Shown here in pieces: positions 51,095-61,166 of a DNA stretch of 64,000 nt (position 1 is the stretch's first letter; every line of letters begins with the position of its first letter). The DNA comes from Melanopsichium pennsylvanicum. Its lineage: Eukaryota; Basidiomycota; Ustilaginomycetes; Ustilaginales. Location: positions 806,001 to 870,000 of the forward strand of contig OAPG01000002.1 of assembly GCA_900208305.1 (NCBI GenBank), given 5' to 3'. The notes under the pieces were generated by a model. It worked only from the letters and a program-made list of their open reading frames with translations, ran no database searches and was not told where the DNA came from. The position numbers and the translations under genes are program-made.

Positions 51095-54000
51095 ATGTTA
51101 CCATTTACCTATACCGAAGCTGAGGCTTCAGAGTCCGATGCCAAGCACCTCGTGTTACGACAGCTTGCCAAAGATGTTACCGTCCGTATCTCACAGCCAT
51201 TGCAGGTGCTCGAAAGCAAACAGCATACTAACTTGCTTGCCGTGTCCGACATCAATGATCTCGCCTTTGCCGCCACCAATTCTGGCTTTTCAGTCATCCC
51301 ACTCTCCGAGCTCAGATCCTTCTTCAAGTCTGCTGCTCGCAACACCACACCAACATTCGACCAACCGTTGCGCTCAATCAATACCGTCACCCTCACCTCC
51401 ATCGCATCGCCACCGACTTTTGTGACCTGCGCTAATCGCAACTCCTCCGTATTGGTCGGCTTTCAGAACGGTGTCATTGCAGCATGGTCAGTGGCAGGCC
51501 TGGTCGAAGGAAACAAGCTGGACCCAACTTTCGTTCTTCAGCCTCCCTCCCCTGGCCTGGCCTTAATCGACTTCGTTCCCAACCCTTCCGATCGACCTGA
51601 GCTTGCTGTGGCCTTATACCGCCAGGATGGTACGCCAGGGGTTAATTCGGGCACGCCTATCATTGTCAACCTCAACTCGGGCTCCTTCGGTGCTCAGCTA
51701 GATGCAACAGCTTCGCGTGCTACTGCCGTCTGCTGGTCCGTCAAGGGCAAGCAGATTGCAGTCGGTCTCGAATCAGGGGAGATCGCACAAATCACACCAG
51801 AAGGCGAGCCAAAAGACCGCATTGCCAAGCCAGAGTCGCTCCAAGGACCATACCACGTTTCCGACCTCCGATGGCTCGAGAATCACGTCTTCATAGCCAC
51901 TTACAACCTCCCATCATCCGGGTCACCACAGGATGACCCTGAGCATTCTTACGATGTCTATACTATCCTTCGCGATGCCAAACCACGACAGATCACTTTC
52001 GTCAAGATGCCGATGGACCCGGCCCCTCCGTACGGTGACACTTCTCGACCTGGCACTCGTTACACAGCATGGCTCAAAGGATGGGAACCTTTCAAACACT
52101 TGGTCTTTGTCGCGAGCGGGCCAAGTACCGACGTTGGTCTTGTATCTTGCTCCTCGAGTCAAGCAGGCACAGACGCGTGGTCCACCGTGGAGCTCGAAGA
52201 GACGTCAAAGCCCACCCTCCCTTTCTCCTCTGTCGATCAATCGTCCGACACTGCACCCGTCGCAATCGCTTTCGATCTGACTTCAGCAGACGAGGTCGAG
52301 GATCCAAACGCCGTTGCTCGGGGTGACGGTAATACAAAGATGCCCTCTGTTCCCATCCTCTATGTCTATACCTCGGACGGCGTATTGCTTGCTTATAACG
52401 TTATCAATACAAAGGGTCCTTTCGAGGGTATGATTACGCCCTCCGGTGCTCCAGTCTCAGCGCCGACTTCTGCACCTGCATCAACTCCTGCTCCACCAGC
52501 AACAGCCCCGGCATCCACCACTGCTGCTCCAGCTCTATCCACACCTAGTCAGCGCCCATTGGCTACCCCGGCATTCGGTTCTTCCTCTGCCATTGGCAAG
52601 CCAACTGCCTTTGGTCAGTCATCCGCTTTCGGCTCAACCTCGGCATTTGGCCAATCCTCGGCGTTTGGTCAGCCCTCCGCATTTGGTTCGCCTTCCAGCG
52701 CTTCAGCACCGTCACCCGCCTTTGGAGCGGCATCGAAGCCCACCAGCGGCTTTGGCTTTGGCGCTTTCAGCAGTGGAGCTGGCAATAGCAAGCCCGCATC
52801 CGCTTTTGGCTCGACTAGCTTTGGATTCGGAACCGCCACTAAGACCTCGGACGTGTCGACAGGTACACCGAAGGAGGTATCGGCATCTGCATCTTCGTCT
52901 GCCCCTGCCTCGATATCAGATGCTAATGTATTCGGCGCCAAGTCAGCGGATTATACATTTGGTTCCCCATCTCCCGCGTCAGCCGCAAGCTCCTTGCCTG
53001 GATCGTCAGCATTTGGATCTCTTTCCGCGTTCGGCCAAACTGCGGGCAAGCCTGCTCTTGGTCAGCCTTCAGCATTTGGCCAAACATCCTTACCTGCCTT
53101 TGGTTCGTCGTCTGGCTTCGGCTCTACCTCTGATCTCGGCACCAAATCCGCGTTTGGATCGACATCATCCTCGCCCTTCGCATCAAAGGCGACGCCCTCC
53201 ACGCAGCCAAGCTCTGGTTCGGTATTCAGCGCATTCGGCACTACTCCTGGCACTAGCAATGCTAAGCCAGTCTCCGGTGCCTTTGGAGGTTTTGCTTCCA
53301 AGTCAGGTAGCGCGTTCGGATCAGCCGCCAGTCCTGGTCCCGGCTCTGTGTTCGGCAGTGGCGGAAAGCTGGAGACCCAGGCCTCAGACGCTCCCACAGC
53401 TTTGTTCGGCGCGTCAGATTCTCAAAAGCCCGGAGCTGCTCCCGTATCCGTATTCGGTCAAAGGTCTGCTTTTGCTGCCAATAAAGCTGCGGATGACAAG
53501 GATGGCAAGAGCAAAGACCACAAACCAGCCGCCAACGGCAGGGATGATGCAGGCAGCTTCTCCTTTGCTGCCCTTGGGGGCATGCTAGGCAGCAACGACT
53601 CGGCTCTGTCTTCGCAATCGCAGCCCAAGCAATGCGACAAAAAGGAGGACGGGATCACAACACCAGATTCGGGCGTCGACTCTACTGTTCCGACGCCAAG
53701 GAGCGAGTCGGCTTCCAACCCTTTTTCCTTCAACACTTCCACAGCCACAGCTTCGACCTGCACAAAGGATGCCGAGGCGTCTGCTGCGGCTAAGGCGACC
53801 TCGCCGCCTCCATCACAACCAGCGTTCAGTTCGTTCAAGCCAGGCTTCAATGCCGGAGGCGCTTTCGGCAGCCAGCCTTTCTCGCTCAGTGCCAACAACA
53901 AAGCCGGCGCCATTTCTCCAACACCACCCTCATCGACTCCTTCGGCCGCTGCACCCGTCGCAAAGTCCAACGAGCCGTCCAAAGCTGAAGCGGAAGGAAA

Positions 54001-57000
54001 CAAGGCAGAAGAATCGAGCGCTGAAGCTGAACAGAAAGCGAATGAACCTGCCAGTTCTATATACAGCTTCTTCAATGCTCCAGTCAATGCGGAGCCAAAG
54101 CCGACAACATCTACTCCCTTCTCCTTTGCTTCAGCGTCAAAACCTTCCGAAAGTACTGCCGAAACCACACGAAGCACTGAAGAAGACAAACTCGCATCAG
54201 CAGACTCGGGAAAGTCGACTTCTCTGTCCCCATCCAGCAACAACGCCGCGCCAGCTCAAGCAGCATCGATCGCGAAGCCCACGAGTTTTGGTGGGTTCGG
54301 TTTTGGAGCATCGCCAGCGTCGAGCACCGCACAGAGCAAGGACGCTCCCGCCTGCTCCTTTGCAAACTTGAACAAGTCGGTCCCACCTCCCTCGCCTACT
54401 GCTTCCGCAAGTGGCGCACCTGCTAGTGCATCTACTGCTGCACCTGCGAAGACCGCCTCGGCATCGGCATATGCGCCTGCAGCGAGTGGCTCGTTTCTCG
54501 GCTTTCACTTGAGCGCACCCAGAAGCAGCTCCCCTCTCGCTGGTACACCCGCCAACAGCTCTGACAAGACCCTGAAAGGCATTTCTGAGAAGTCGAGGGT
54601 TCCTGCTGCCAACGCCAACAAGCCCGTCTTTGGCTCGTCCGGGTTCGGTGCCAAACCCGCTACTGCCGCACCTTTCGGCCCCTCTGCCTTCTCTGGACTC
54701 GGTCAGCGCAGCGCGCTCAAGCCAACAGAGACACCCGAAGATGCATCTGCTGCCGCCGCTCGTTTAGCCGCCCCAACTTTTGGCGGCCTCGCATCCGCGC
54801 CTGCGAAGTCAGCTCCGCCATCCGCCGCTATCGCACCCGCTCTTGCCAGTAAGGGTTCAGGCAGCCTGTTGGCAGCCGGGCGCACCCCTCAGCTCTCCTC
54901 ATCCATTAAGGATGTACCTGCCAAAGTCAGTGAGAGTGGCATTCAGGGCGAGTTTCTCAAGGCATACCTCGTTCTCAACCAGGAACTCAACGTGCTTCGC
55001 TCTAACGTCGACCAATGCGCTGCTTTCCTCGCCGATCTCCGCGAGCCGACCGCCCATTCGCAGACAGTGCAAGACTTCGCCGATTCTTCCAAGTGGTCGT
55101 TTGGCGATCTGCCAAAGATGCTCTCGCTTGCAAAGTCGCTCAGACCGCTCACTCAACAGATCGAAGAAGATGCCACCTCGCACAGACGCAACGTGGCCGA
55201 GATGCAAAGCCTACAGCTCAAAGCCGAAGCCAAGCGAGAAGAAGTTGCTCGCTTCATTCGTGCTCGCAGCGATCCAGAGTTTGCCAAGATGATCCGCATT
55301 CGTCAGCTTGGTCCAGAGCACGTCGAGAACCAGAATAAATTGCGCAAAGCAAGTCAGGTTGTACGGGACCGTATCGTCGAACTCGAAGAATACCTTGCCG
55401 TCCTCAAGGACAAGCTGCAGAATGCCAAGGCCGGTCGCACTGCCTTGAAGGCACCCAGTCTTGACTCTGTTGCCAGGGCGTGCCGCAACATCACCGCTCG
55501 TACCACGGCAGTGACGCTGGAGCTCGACAATCTGGCGCTCGAGGTAGACCTCATGAGGCCGGCAAACCGGGACTACCTGTCGCGGCAAGTCAGCCGCGCT
55601 TTGTCTCGCTCTGTCTCGGTCATAAGTGGCATCGACGACAGCGGATCACTCGACGATGTGAGCAATCTCGTGCGCACGCTTCCAGCGGCTATCACACTCA
55701 GGTCGGCCGATGAGATCACTCTTGCTGAACGGGTGAAAAGCGGAAGCGTTGCTGTGTTTGTCGGTGCGCGCGAGAAGCCCATTCTCAACACACGTGTTGT
55801 GCCCAGCTCTCAGCGCACAAGCAGGAAAAGCACGACGCCGATGCAGGGTTCTGACATCCAGATCGCCTTTGCAAAGGGCCCTGTTCACTTGGGCAAACGT
55901 CCACTCCAGGCTCCTCCCGTTGTCAGTGCAGCAGATGCTCCTATCGCGTCGGCGACGTTGTCAAAACCTGCGCAGAACCAATTTGCACCTCTTGCAAAGA
56001 GCGTGCCTTTGCCCATGCTTTCCAAACCTCCCTCGTCAGCAACATCGTCTCCTCCTTCAACAACGACATCAACAATTGCGGCTCCAGTCAAGTTCGGCTT
56101 TCCTGCCTCACCTGGTCTCGCCTCTAGCAAAAGTTCTTCAGCAGCTCCAGCATCAGCAGCTCCAGCCCAGAAGACAGCTACTCCCTCTTCACCGCTCAAC
56201 CTTGGTGACTCTGGCTCGCCGGCCACTGCCCCTGCTAAAGACTTATTTGCGCCGTTCTCTGGCTTCGGATCGTCGCCCGCGCCTGCGCCAGCTAGCTCAT
56301 CTGTAGCTGCCGCACCAGCAACGGCCAGCAAAGCGCCAGTTCCTTCTACACCGCTGGGTTTCGGCGGATTTGGTACGCCCGCTGCTCCATCTTCGAAGCC
56401 TTCTGGACCGTCCTTTTCCGGCTTTGAATCTTCCTTCACCCCTGCTACTGCCGCTCCGACCTCCGCTACGTCTGCAACAGCTGCTGCCAAGCCGTCCATC
56501 CCCTCTTCATCCCTCAAATGTGGCGGCTTCGGCGCTGTGACTCCCGCTTTCGAGCCAACACCAGGTAGATCCGCGGGCTGTGGAACTTCGCCCGCTCCAA
56601 GCCCTGCCGCCGCGCCAACAACCGCATCGACACCATCATCGGTCGTATCGCAGAAAACATCCGCTCCCGCAGCGCCATTGAGCTTTGGCGGCTCTGGCAC
56701 GCCCGCAGCTGCGCCTCCCAAGACGTCCTCTGCGCCGTTCGCAGGCTTCGGCCCCTCGTCGGCTTCTGCAGACACTCCAGCAGACAGCACAAAGCCCGCC
56801 CACGTACCTGCCTCCAGCGCCTCATCACCGTTCGGCAGCGGCAGCCTCTCCAATCTCAACTTTGGCGAGCTTACCACGATGCCCGCGGGGATGTTTGATC
56901 TGCCCTCTGGCGACGATGCGTCGTTCCAGCCAGGAGGACGAGCGCCAAGTTCGAGCCCCAGTACCATTCGCGCGACGTCTTCCGGCAAATCGAGGACGAG

Positions 57001-59530
57001 GGGCGCTGCCGTAGCTCTCCCCCCTGCCAATGTGGAAGGATTGGAGGCCAAAACGGCAGCTGCGGCAAAGGCTGCTTCGGATTTCTTTGCTCAGCCTATA
57101 GCAACTAAGCCTAAGGAAGCTGATGCAAGTGGTGGCCCCGCAACGACCGCGTTTAAGGGCTTCAGCGGATTTGCAAGCGCGAACAAGGACTCGCCCAACA
57201 GCGAGGCATCGAACGCTGCTCCAAAGCCCACTTATTGCTTTGGTGATCTCGGTAGGAAGACGGGCACAGCTTCGTCCGCGGAGGCAGCGGAGCCTGTCGC
57301 TGGTGGATTTAGCTTTGCAAAGAAGGACAATGCTTCGCCGATGTCGTCTCCTGCTTCAGAACAGAAAGCAGCCGCTAATGGGTTCAGCTTCGGCAACCTC
57401 GGCGGGAAGGATGAGCTTGTTCCGACTTCTGCCTCTCCAATGGAAGCATCTAAGCCAGCCGCTGGCGGCTTGAGCTTCGCTAGTCCAAACAGTAAGACTT
57501 CTGAATCGGCTCCACAGTCAGAGAAGCCAGCGTTCGACAGATCCAGTTTTGCGAAGAAGGACGTTCTGAAAACACCAGCCGCAGCCACCTCATCCCAAGC
57601 AGCGAAATTCAGCTTCAGCTTTGGCCCTACCGCCGCCACGAAACCTGCGTCGGATGACAAATCAGACAAAGCTGCTGGTACAAGCTTCAGCTTTGCTCCT
57701 GTTGCGGCTGCTACGTCTTCCGCTGAGGTTGACAAGGATGACTTGAAGAAGGCATCTGAGAAGGCTGATAGCAAGAATGGTATGGCGGAGAATGTCATAG
57801 AAGACACCAAGAGCATCGTCGCTGAGGAACCGAAAGATCATGAGGCAAAAGATGCAGATGCTAGTGACAAAGCACCAGCAGAGAAGGTTGCTGACACCAA
57901 GAGCCCGGACTCAGATATCCAGATGGACGAGAGCAGCAGGGCCAAGGATATTAATGACAAACGGGCAGAAGTCAAGGATCAGTTCCATCCGAACCCTGCG
58001 ACTTTCGCTTTCTGCAAACCTTCCAAACCGCGAAACACGGTGCCACTGGCTGAGCCCTCGTCCGACAAGAAGGAAGAGGCCAGTACGGCCCCCGTGGCCA
58101 AGGACGCCCCTATCGCTGGGTCTGCTTCTTCTTTCAACTTCATGAAACCCCCAGCTCGAACTGTTTCTGAGAAGAAAGACGAACAGCCAGCCACCGCTGC
58201 TGATGAGGCAGACAAATCTGAGAAGGAAGACACGGAATCAGCCAAGACCGAGTCGAAGGAAGCAGATTCAGCTACGGCCACCGCATCCAACGGAACGGCA
58301 ACCCCACCAAAAGCTCAAGCCGATGAAAACCCCAAGAATGCCCCAACCACTTCCACGACAAGCACGCCCGCTTTCTCCTTTAGCCCTAGCAAACTGAGCC
58401 CCGGCACTTCTACCACCGCTTCTTCCTCTACATCCGCGTTCGGTGGCTTCAAGTCTACCCCGGGCTTTGGTTTCGGCGCCTTTTTCTTGTCCAAACCCTT
58501 GGAATCTCCCGCCTCCCCCTCCACCACCACCGCCACACCTGTCAAAGTGAATGCGTTCAGCTTCAACCCCCAAACATCTACCACTTCATCGCCCGGATCG
58601 GCTTTTGGTAGCCCGTCTGCGTTTGGTTCCACAATCAAAGCATCCTCTGGTGGTGGTGGTGGTGGTGGTGGTGGTGCATCTGCTTTCGGCAGTGTTTCTG
58701 CATTTGGCACGCCGGGAGGAATGCAGAAGAGCGCCTTTGGAACTACTTCTGGATTTGGTGCTTATGCCAAATCTCCTTCCTGCACAACAACAACGACATG
58801 GACCGGCGGCGAGAAGAGCGTTTTCGGCAGTACATCAACACCAAGCACAAACACCTCTTCTGGTTTTGCTGGTTTTGCTTCGTCGCCAAGTGCAGCGAAT
58901 GAGGACAAGAGCGCATCTACCTTTACAGGTAGCAAGGGTGGATTCGAAGCGTTCGCAAGTAAAGGAGGAGCAGGTTCGTCGCCTTTTGCAACTGCTGGTC
59001 AGCAGAAGGCATGCAAGGAGGATGATAAGACGGAAAAAGAGGAGGGAGGTGATAAGAGTGGGGCGAGTTTGTTGTCCAGATTTGGTGCGGCTCGTGCTGA
59101 AGGTTCCTCGCGCCACGGTGAAGACCAGGATGAGGAGGGTTATACCGATGAGGATGAGGATGAAGAGAGGTACGAGGATGAAGATGAGGGGGAGGAAGAT
59201 TACGATGACGACGAGGAGGATTTTGAGGATGAGGAAGAGGATTACGCAGATGAAGACGAAGAAGATGGTGAAGAGGTTGAGCAGCATAATCAGGATGATG
59301 ATGATGATGATGATGCGAAGAGTGATGGAGGTGGCAGTGGGGAGAACACGCTGGATGCAAGTGCTGTGCATGTCAGCAAGAGTGATCTTGAGGGACAAGG
59401 CGACGCACTAGTGGCAGGGACTGAAGACGATGATGAGGAGGAGGAGGAGGAGGAGATTGAGAGTGAACGTGATATCGAGGAAGAGGAAGAAGGTTTGTCT
59501 GCAGTCGAAGAGGAGCCCGAGGAGGAGTAA
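51095..59530 (+). CDS. NUP159: FG nucleoporin, Nup159/Nup214 class
   Basis: A 2811-residue intronless protein of the cytoplasmic face of the nuclear pore, where Nup159/Nup214 docks the Dbp5 helicase for mRNA export. Residues about 20-450 form a WD-like beta-propeller (DINDLAFAATNSGFSVIPLS; VLVGFQNGVIAAWSV). An FG region follows (about 490-1270) with SAFG, FGFG and GFG repeats. Residues about 1283-1485 form a coiled coil (from LKAYLVLNQELNVLRSNVDQ). A second FG region (about 1590-2680) has FSFG and GFGxF repeats, including a Gly run near 2519-2528. The tail (about 2690-2811) is strongly acidic (Asp/Glu runs). The placing of FG repeats after the coiled coil is more like animal Nup214 than yeast Nup159. 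It is divergent from COQ5. AATAAA at 59634 may be its polyadenylation signal. Confidence 0.92.
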   Translation: MLPFTYTEAEASESDAKHLVLRQLAKDVTVRISQPLQVLESKQHTNLLAVSDINDLAFAATNSGFSVIPLSELRSFFKSAARNTTPTFDQPLRSINTVTLTSIASPPTFVTCANRNSSVLVGFQNGVIAAWSVAGLVEGNKLDPTFVLQPPSPGLALIDFVPNPSDRPELAVALYRQDGTPGVNSGTPIIVNLNSGSFGAQLDATASRATAVCWSVKGKQIAVGLESGEIAQITPEGEPKDRIAKPESLQGPYHVSDLRWLENHVFIATYNLPSSGSPQDDPEHSYDVYTILRDAKPRQITFVKMPMDPAPPYGDTSRPGTRYTAWLKGWEPFKHLVFVASGPSTDVGLVSCSSSQAGTDAWSTVELEETSKPTLPFSSVDQSSDTAPVAIAFDLTSADEVEDPNAVARGDGNTKMPSVPILYVYTSDGVLLAYNVINTKGPFEGMITPSGAPVSAPTSAPASTPAPPATAPASTTAAPALSTPSQRPLATPAFGSSSAIGKPTAFGQSSAFGSTSAFGQSSAFGQPSAFGSPSSASAPSPAFGAASKPTSGFGFGAFSSGAGNSKPASAFGSTSFGFGTATKTSDVSTGTPKEVSASASSSAPASISDANVFGAKSADYTFGSPSPASAASSLPGSSAFGSLSAFGQTAGKPALGQPSAFGQTSLPAFGSSSGFGSTSDLGTKSAFGSTSSSPFASKATPSTQPSSGSVFSAFGTTPGTSNAKPVSGAFGGFASKSGSAFGSAASPGPGSVFGSGGKLETQASDAPTALFGASDSQKPGAAPVSVFGQRSAFAANKAADDKDGKSKDHKPAANGRDDAGSFSFAALGGMLGSNDSALSSQSQPKQCDKKEDGITTPDSGVDSTVPTPRSESASNPFSFNTSTATASTCTKDAEASAAAKATSPPPSQPAFSSFKPGFNAGGAFGSQPFSLSANNKAGAISPTPPSSTPSAAAPVAKSNEPSKAEAEGNKAEESSAEAEQKANEPASSIYSFFNAPVNAEPKPTTSTPFSFASASKPSESTAETTRSTEEDKLASADSGKSTSLSPSSNNAAPAQAASIAKPTSFGGFGFGASPASSTAQSKDAPACSFANLNKSVPPPSPTASASGAPASASTAAPAKTASASAYAPAASGSFLGFHLSAPRSSSPLAGTPANSSDKTLKGISEKSRVPAANANKPVFGSSGFGAKPATAAPFGPSAFSGLGQRSALKPTETPEDASAAAARLAAPTFGGLASAPAKSAPPSAAIAPALASKGSGSLLAAGRTPQLSSSIKDVPAKVSESGIQGEFLKAYLVLNQELNVLRSNVDQCAAFLADLREPTAHSQTVQDFADSSKWSFGDLPKMLSLAKSLRPLTQQIEEDATSHRRNVAEMQSLQLKAEAKREEVARFIRARSDPEFAKMIRIRQLGPEHVENQNKLRKASQVVRDRIVELEEYLAVLKDKLQNAKAGRTALKAPSLDSVARACRNITARTTAVTLELDNLALEVDLMRPANRDYLSRQVSRALSRSVSVISGIDDSGSLDDVSNLVRTLPAAITLRSADEITLAERVKSGSVAVFVGAREKPILNTRVVPSSQRTSRKSTTPMQGSDIQIAFAKGPVHLGKRPLQAPPVVSAADAPIASATLSKPAQNQFAPLAKSVPLPMLSKPPSSATSSPPSTTTSTIAAPVKFGFPASPGLASSKSSSAAPASAAPAQKTATPSSPLNLGDSGSPATAPAKDLFAPFSGFGSSPAPAPASSSVAAAPATASKAPVPSTPLGFGGFGTPAAPSSKPSGPSFSGFESSFTPATAAPTSATSATAAAKPSIPSSSLKCGGFGAVTPAFEPTPGRSAGCGTSPAPSPAAAPTTASTPSSVVSQKTSAPAAPLSFGGSGTPAAAPPKTSSAPFAGFGPSSASADTPADSTKPAHVPASSASSPFGSGSLSNLNFGELTTMPAGMFDLPSGDDASFQPGGRAPSSSPSTIRATSSGKSRTRGAAVALPPANVEGLEAKTAAAAKAASDFFAQPIATKPKEADASGGPATTAFKGFSGFASANKDSPNSEASNAAPKPTYCFGDLGRKTGTASSAEAAEPVAGGFSFAKKDNASPMSSPASEQKAAANGFSFGNLGGKDELVPTSASPMEASKPAAGGLSFASPNSKTSESAPQSEKPAFDRSSFAKKDVLKTPAAATSSQAAKFSFSFGPTAATKPASDDKSDKAAGTSFSFAPVAAATSSAEVDKDDLKKASEKADSKNGMAENVIEDTKSIVAEEPKDHEAKDADASDKAPAEKVADTKSPDSDIQMDESSRAKDINDKRAEVKDQFHPNPATFAFCKPSKPRNTVPLAEPSSDKKEEASTAPVAKDAPIAGSASSFNFMKPPARTVSEKKDEQPATAADEADKSEKEDTESAKTESKEADSATATASNGTATPPKAQADENPKNAPTTSTTSTPAFSFSPSKLSPGTSTTASSSTSAFGGFKSTPGFGFGAFFLSKPLESPASPSTTTATPVKVNAFSFNPQTSTTSSPGSAFGSPSAFGSTIKASSGGGGGGGGGASAFGSVSAFGTPGGMQKSAFGTTSGFGAYAKSPSCTTTTTWTGGEKSVFGSTSTPSTNTSSGFAGFASSPSAANEDKSASTFTGSKGGFEAFASKGGAGSSPFATAGQQKACKEDDKTEKEEGGDKSGASLLSRFGAARAEGSSRHGEDQDEEGYTDEDEDEERYEDEDEGEEDYDDDEEDFEDEEEDYADEDEEDGEEVEQHNQDDDDDDDAKSDGGGSGENTLDASAVHVSKSDLEGQGDALVAGTEDDDEEEEEEEIESERDIEEEEEGLSAVEEEPEEE

Positions 59531-59909
59531 AAAGCTGAAAAGAAGGGGGGCTGCTAAAAACGACACAAGAGGATCCGTTACTGATTCGTCTAGTCGCACT
59601 TTATCCTTCCCATCTCCTCGCTTCAGTACCATCAATAAAAAATCTCACTGTGTGCCTCTTGCAACATGGAAAAAAGCAATCGATATCACCCTTTTCCAAG
59701 ACAAGCATGTTTACGCTCTCACACCGTTTGCAATCACACACACAAAAGACAGCGGACGATTTCTGAGTTGAAGTCAGCATTTCGCGCAATTTTCTCATTG
59801 AAAAGAGCATTAAGTGATGATTCCCACCATCACCATCATATATCATTTGAACCAGGGTACATGGATTAGAAGAATAGAGGGGGATAAGAAAAACTTTGTT
59901 GTCTGTGAA
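59531..59909. terminator. Convergent 3' region with a polyadenylation signal
   Basis: About 380 bp between the nucleoporin and thiolase stops. AATAAA at 59634-59639 is about 100 bp past the nucleoporin stop on the + strand and could direct polyadenylation. No gene is seen. Confidence 0.4.
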
Positions 59910-61166
59910 TCAATCTTCTCTGAGAATCAAGCCGGCTGCACCCATGCCGAGACCGATGCACATGCTGACTACTGCCACCTTTTGGTTTCTTCTTTCCAAC
60001 TCCTTTAGTGCAGTTACTACGAGTCTTGCGCCGGTGGCACCCAATGGGTGACCTAGAGCGCAAGCTCCACCGTTTACGTTGACCTTTTCGGGATCCAAAC
60101 CTAACTTTTCGACACAGTAGACGTACATGGAAGCAAATGCTTCATTGATCTCGAAGAGGTCAACTTCTTCCTGTTTGATTCCCGTTTGAGCTAGAACGGC
60201 GGGAATGGCAGAGGAAGGACCGATGCCCATGATTCGGGGTTCGAGACCGGTGACAGCACAAGAGACGTATTTACCGAGAATCTTGACGCCGAGTTTGTTG
60301 GCGAGACTACGACGCATGAGAATGACACCAGCTGCTCCATCGGTGATCTGCGAAGCGTTGCCACCTGTGGTGTTGCTAGGTGTCCATTGAGGGAAAGCAG
60401 CTTTAAGTTTTGCAAGCGATTCGGCCGTTGTTCCAGCACGAGGACCTTCATCAGCAGAGATGATGCTAGTTTGCTTGTTACCATCCTTGCCAACAATGGG
60501 TACCGAGATGGGGAAGATCTCGGCATCAAACTTGCCTGAACTCTGTGCTGCAATCGCACGCTGGTGAGATCGTGCGGCGAACTCGTCCATCTTGGCACGA
60601 CTAATGTTGAAGTCTTTGGCGACGTTCTCGCTGGTCCAACCCATGGGCATTTTGCAGTCATCCGCCTCTTGAGAACTCTTGCTAACTTCCTCCGAAAGGA
60701 CGACAGGTCGTTTGGGTTGGGTGGACATGTGTTCAACACCGCAGGCGAGACCGCACTCGATTTCTCCAGCCTGGATGCCATTTGCGATGGCTCGGATAGC
60801 CATGAGACCCGAACTGCAGAATCGGTTTACGATGATAGCAGGGGTGGTGTTGGGGATGCCGGCAGCGAGGGCGGCAGCACGGGCGTAGTAGGGGGCTTCC
60901 TCGTTGTGAACATTTCCCACGACAACGTCCTGGATCAGGGCGGGGTCAACGGCGGAAGAAGCAAGAAGGGATTTAAAAAATTCGTAGCAGAGGAGATCGA
61001 ACTTGGAGTCCTTCATGGAGCCCTTGTAGGCTTTAGTGAAGGGTGATCGGCCTGCAGCGACGATGACAACATCAGAGTCGTTCTTGGTTGAGTGGGCGTG
61101 AAGGCCCTTGCCGGACCAGGAGCGTGGGTCGAGGTGAGAGGCTAGCTGGGTGATTCGCTGAGCCAT
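59910..61166 (-). CDS. POT1: Peroxisomal 3-ketoacyl-CoA thiolase
   Basis: A 418-residue thiolase for the last step of fatty acid beta-oxidation (3-ketoacyl-CoA plus CoA to acetyl-CoA and a shortened acyl-CoA). Catalytic residues are visible: Cys117 in NRFCSSG, His373 in GHPLGATGAR and Cys403 in CIGLGMG. The N-terminus MAQRITQLASHL carries a type 2 peroxisomal signal (Arg-Ile, five residues, His-Leu), which argues for the peroxisomal Pot1/Fox3 enzyme rather than the mitochondrial or cytosolic acetyl-CoA acetyltransferase. The start is the first ATG and places the signal correctly. Length is normal for the family. Confidence 0.95.
   Translation of the reverse strand: MAQRITQLASHLDPRSWSGKGLHAHSTKNDSDVVIVAAGRSPFTKAYKGSMKDSKFDLLCYEFFKSLLASSAVDPALIQDVVVGNVHNEEAPYYARAAALAAGIPNTTPAIIVNRFCSSGLMAIRAIANGIQAGEIECGLACGVEHMSTQPKRPVVLSEEVSKSSQEADDCKMPMGWTSENVAKDFNISRAKMDEFAARSHQRAIAAQSSGKFDAEIFPISVPIVGKDGNKQTSIISADEGPRAGTTAESLAKLKAAFPQWTPSNTTGGNASQITDGAAGVILMRRSLANKLGVKILGKYVSCAVTGLEPRIMGIGPSSAIPAVLAQTGIKQEEVDLFEINEAFASMYVYCVEKLGLDPEKVNVNGGACALGHPLGATGARLVVTALKELERRNQKVAVVSMCIGLGMGAAGLILRED

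Noticed and set aside
52446..53588. Open frame of 380 codons overlapping the FG nucleoporin on the + strand
   Set aside because: Low-complexity Leu/Pro/Arg/His text, the shifted reading of FG/Ser/Ala repeats. No start context or motif.
53458..54243. 261-codon antisense frame inside the nucleoporin
   Set aside because: Same cause: antisense of Ser/Ala/Phe-Gly repeats.
55885..57051. 388-codon antisense frame inside the nucleoporin
   Set aside because: Gly/Ala/Glu-rich mirror of GC-rich repeat codons; no family resemblance.
61..59530. Nuclear pore gene cluster (MLP1 and the FG nucleoporin)
   Set aside because: The two genes are about 45 kb apart with many unrelated genes between; co-location is probably chance.
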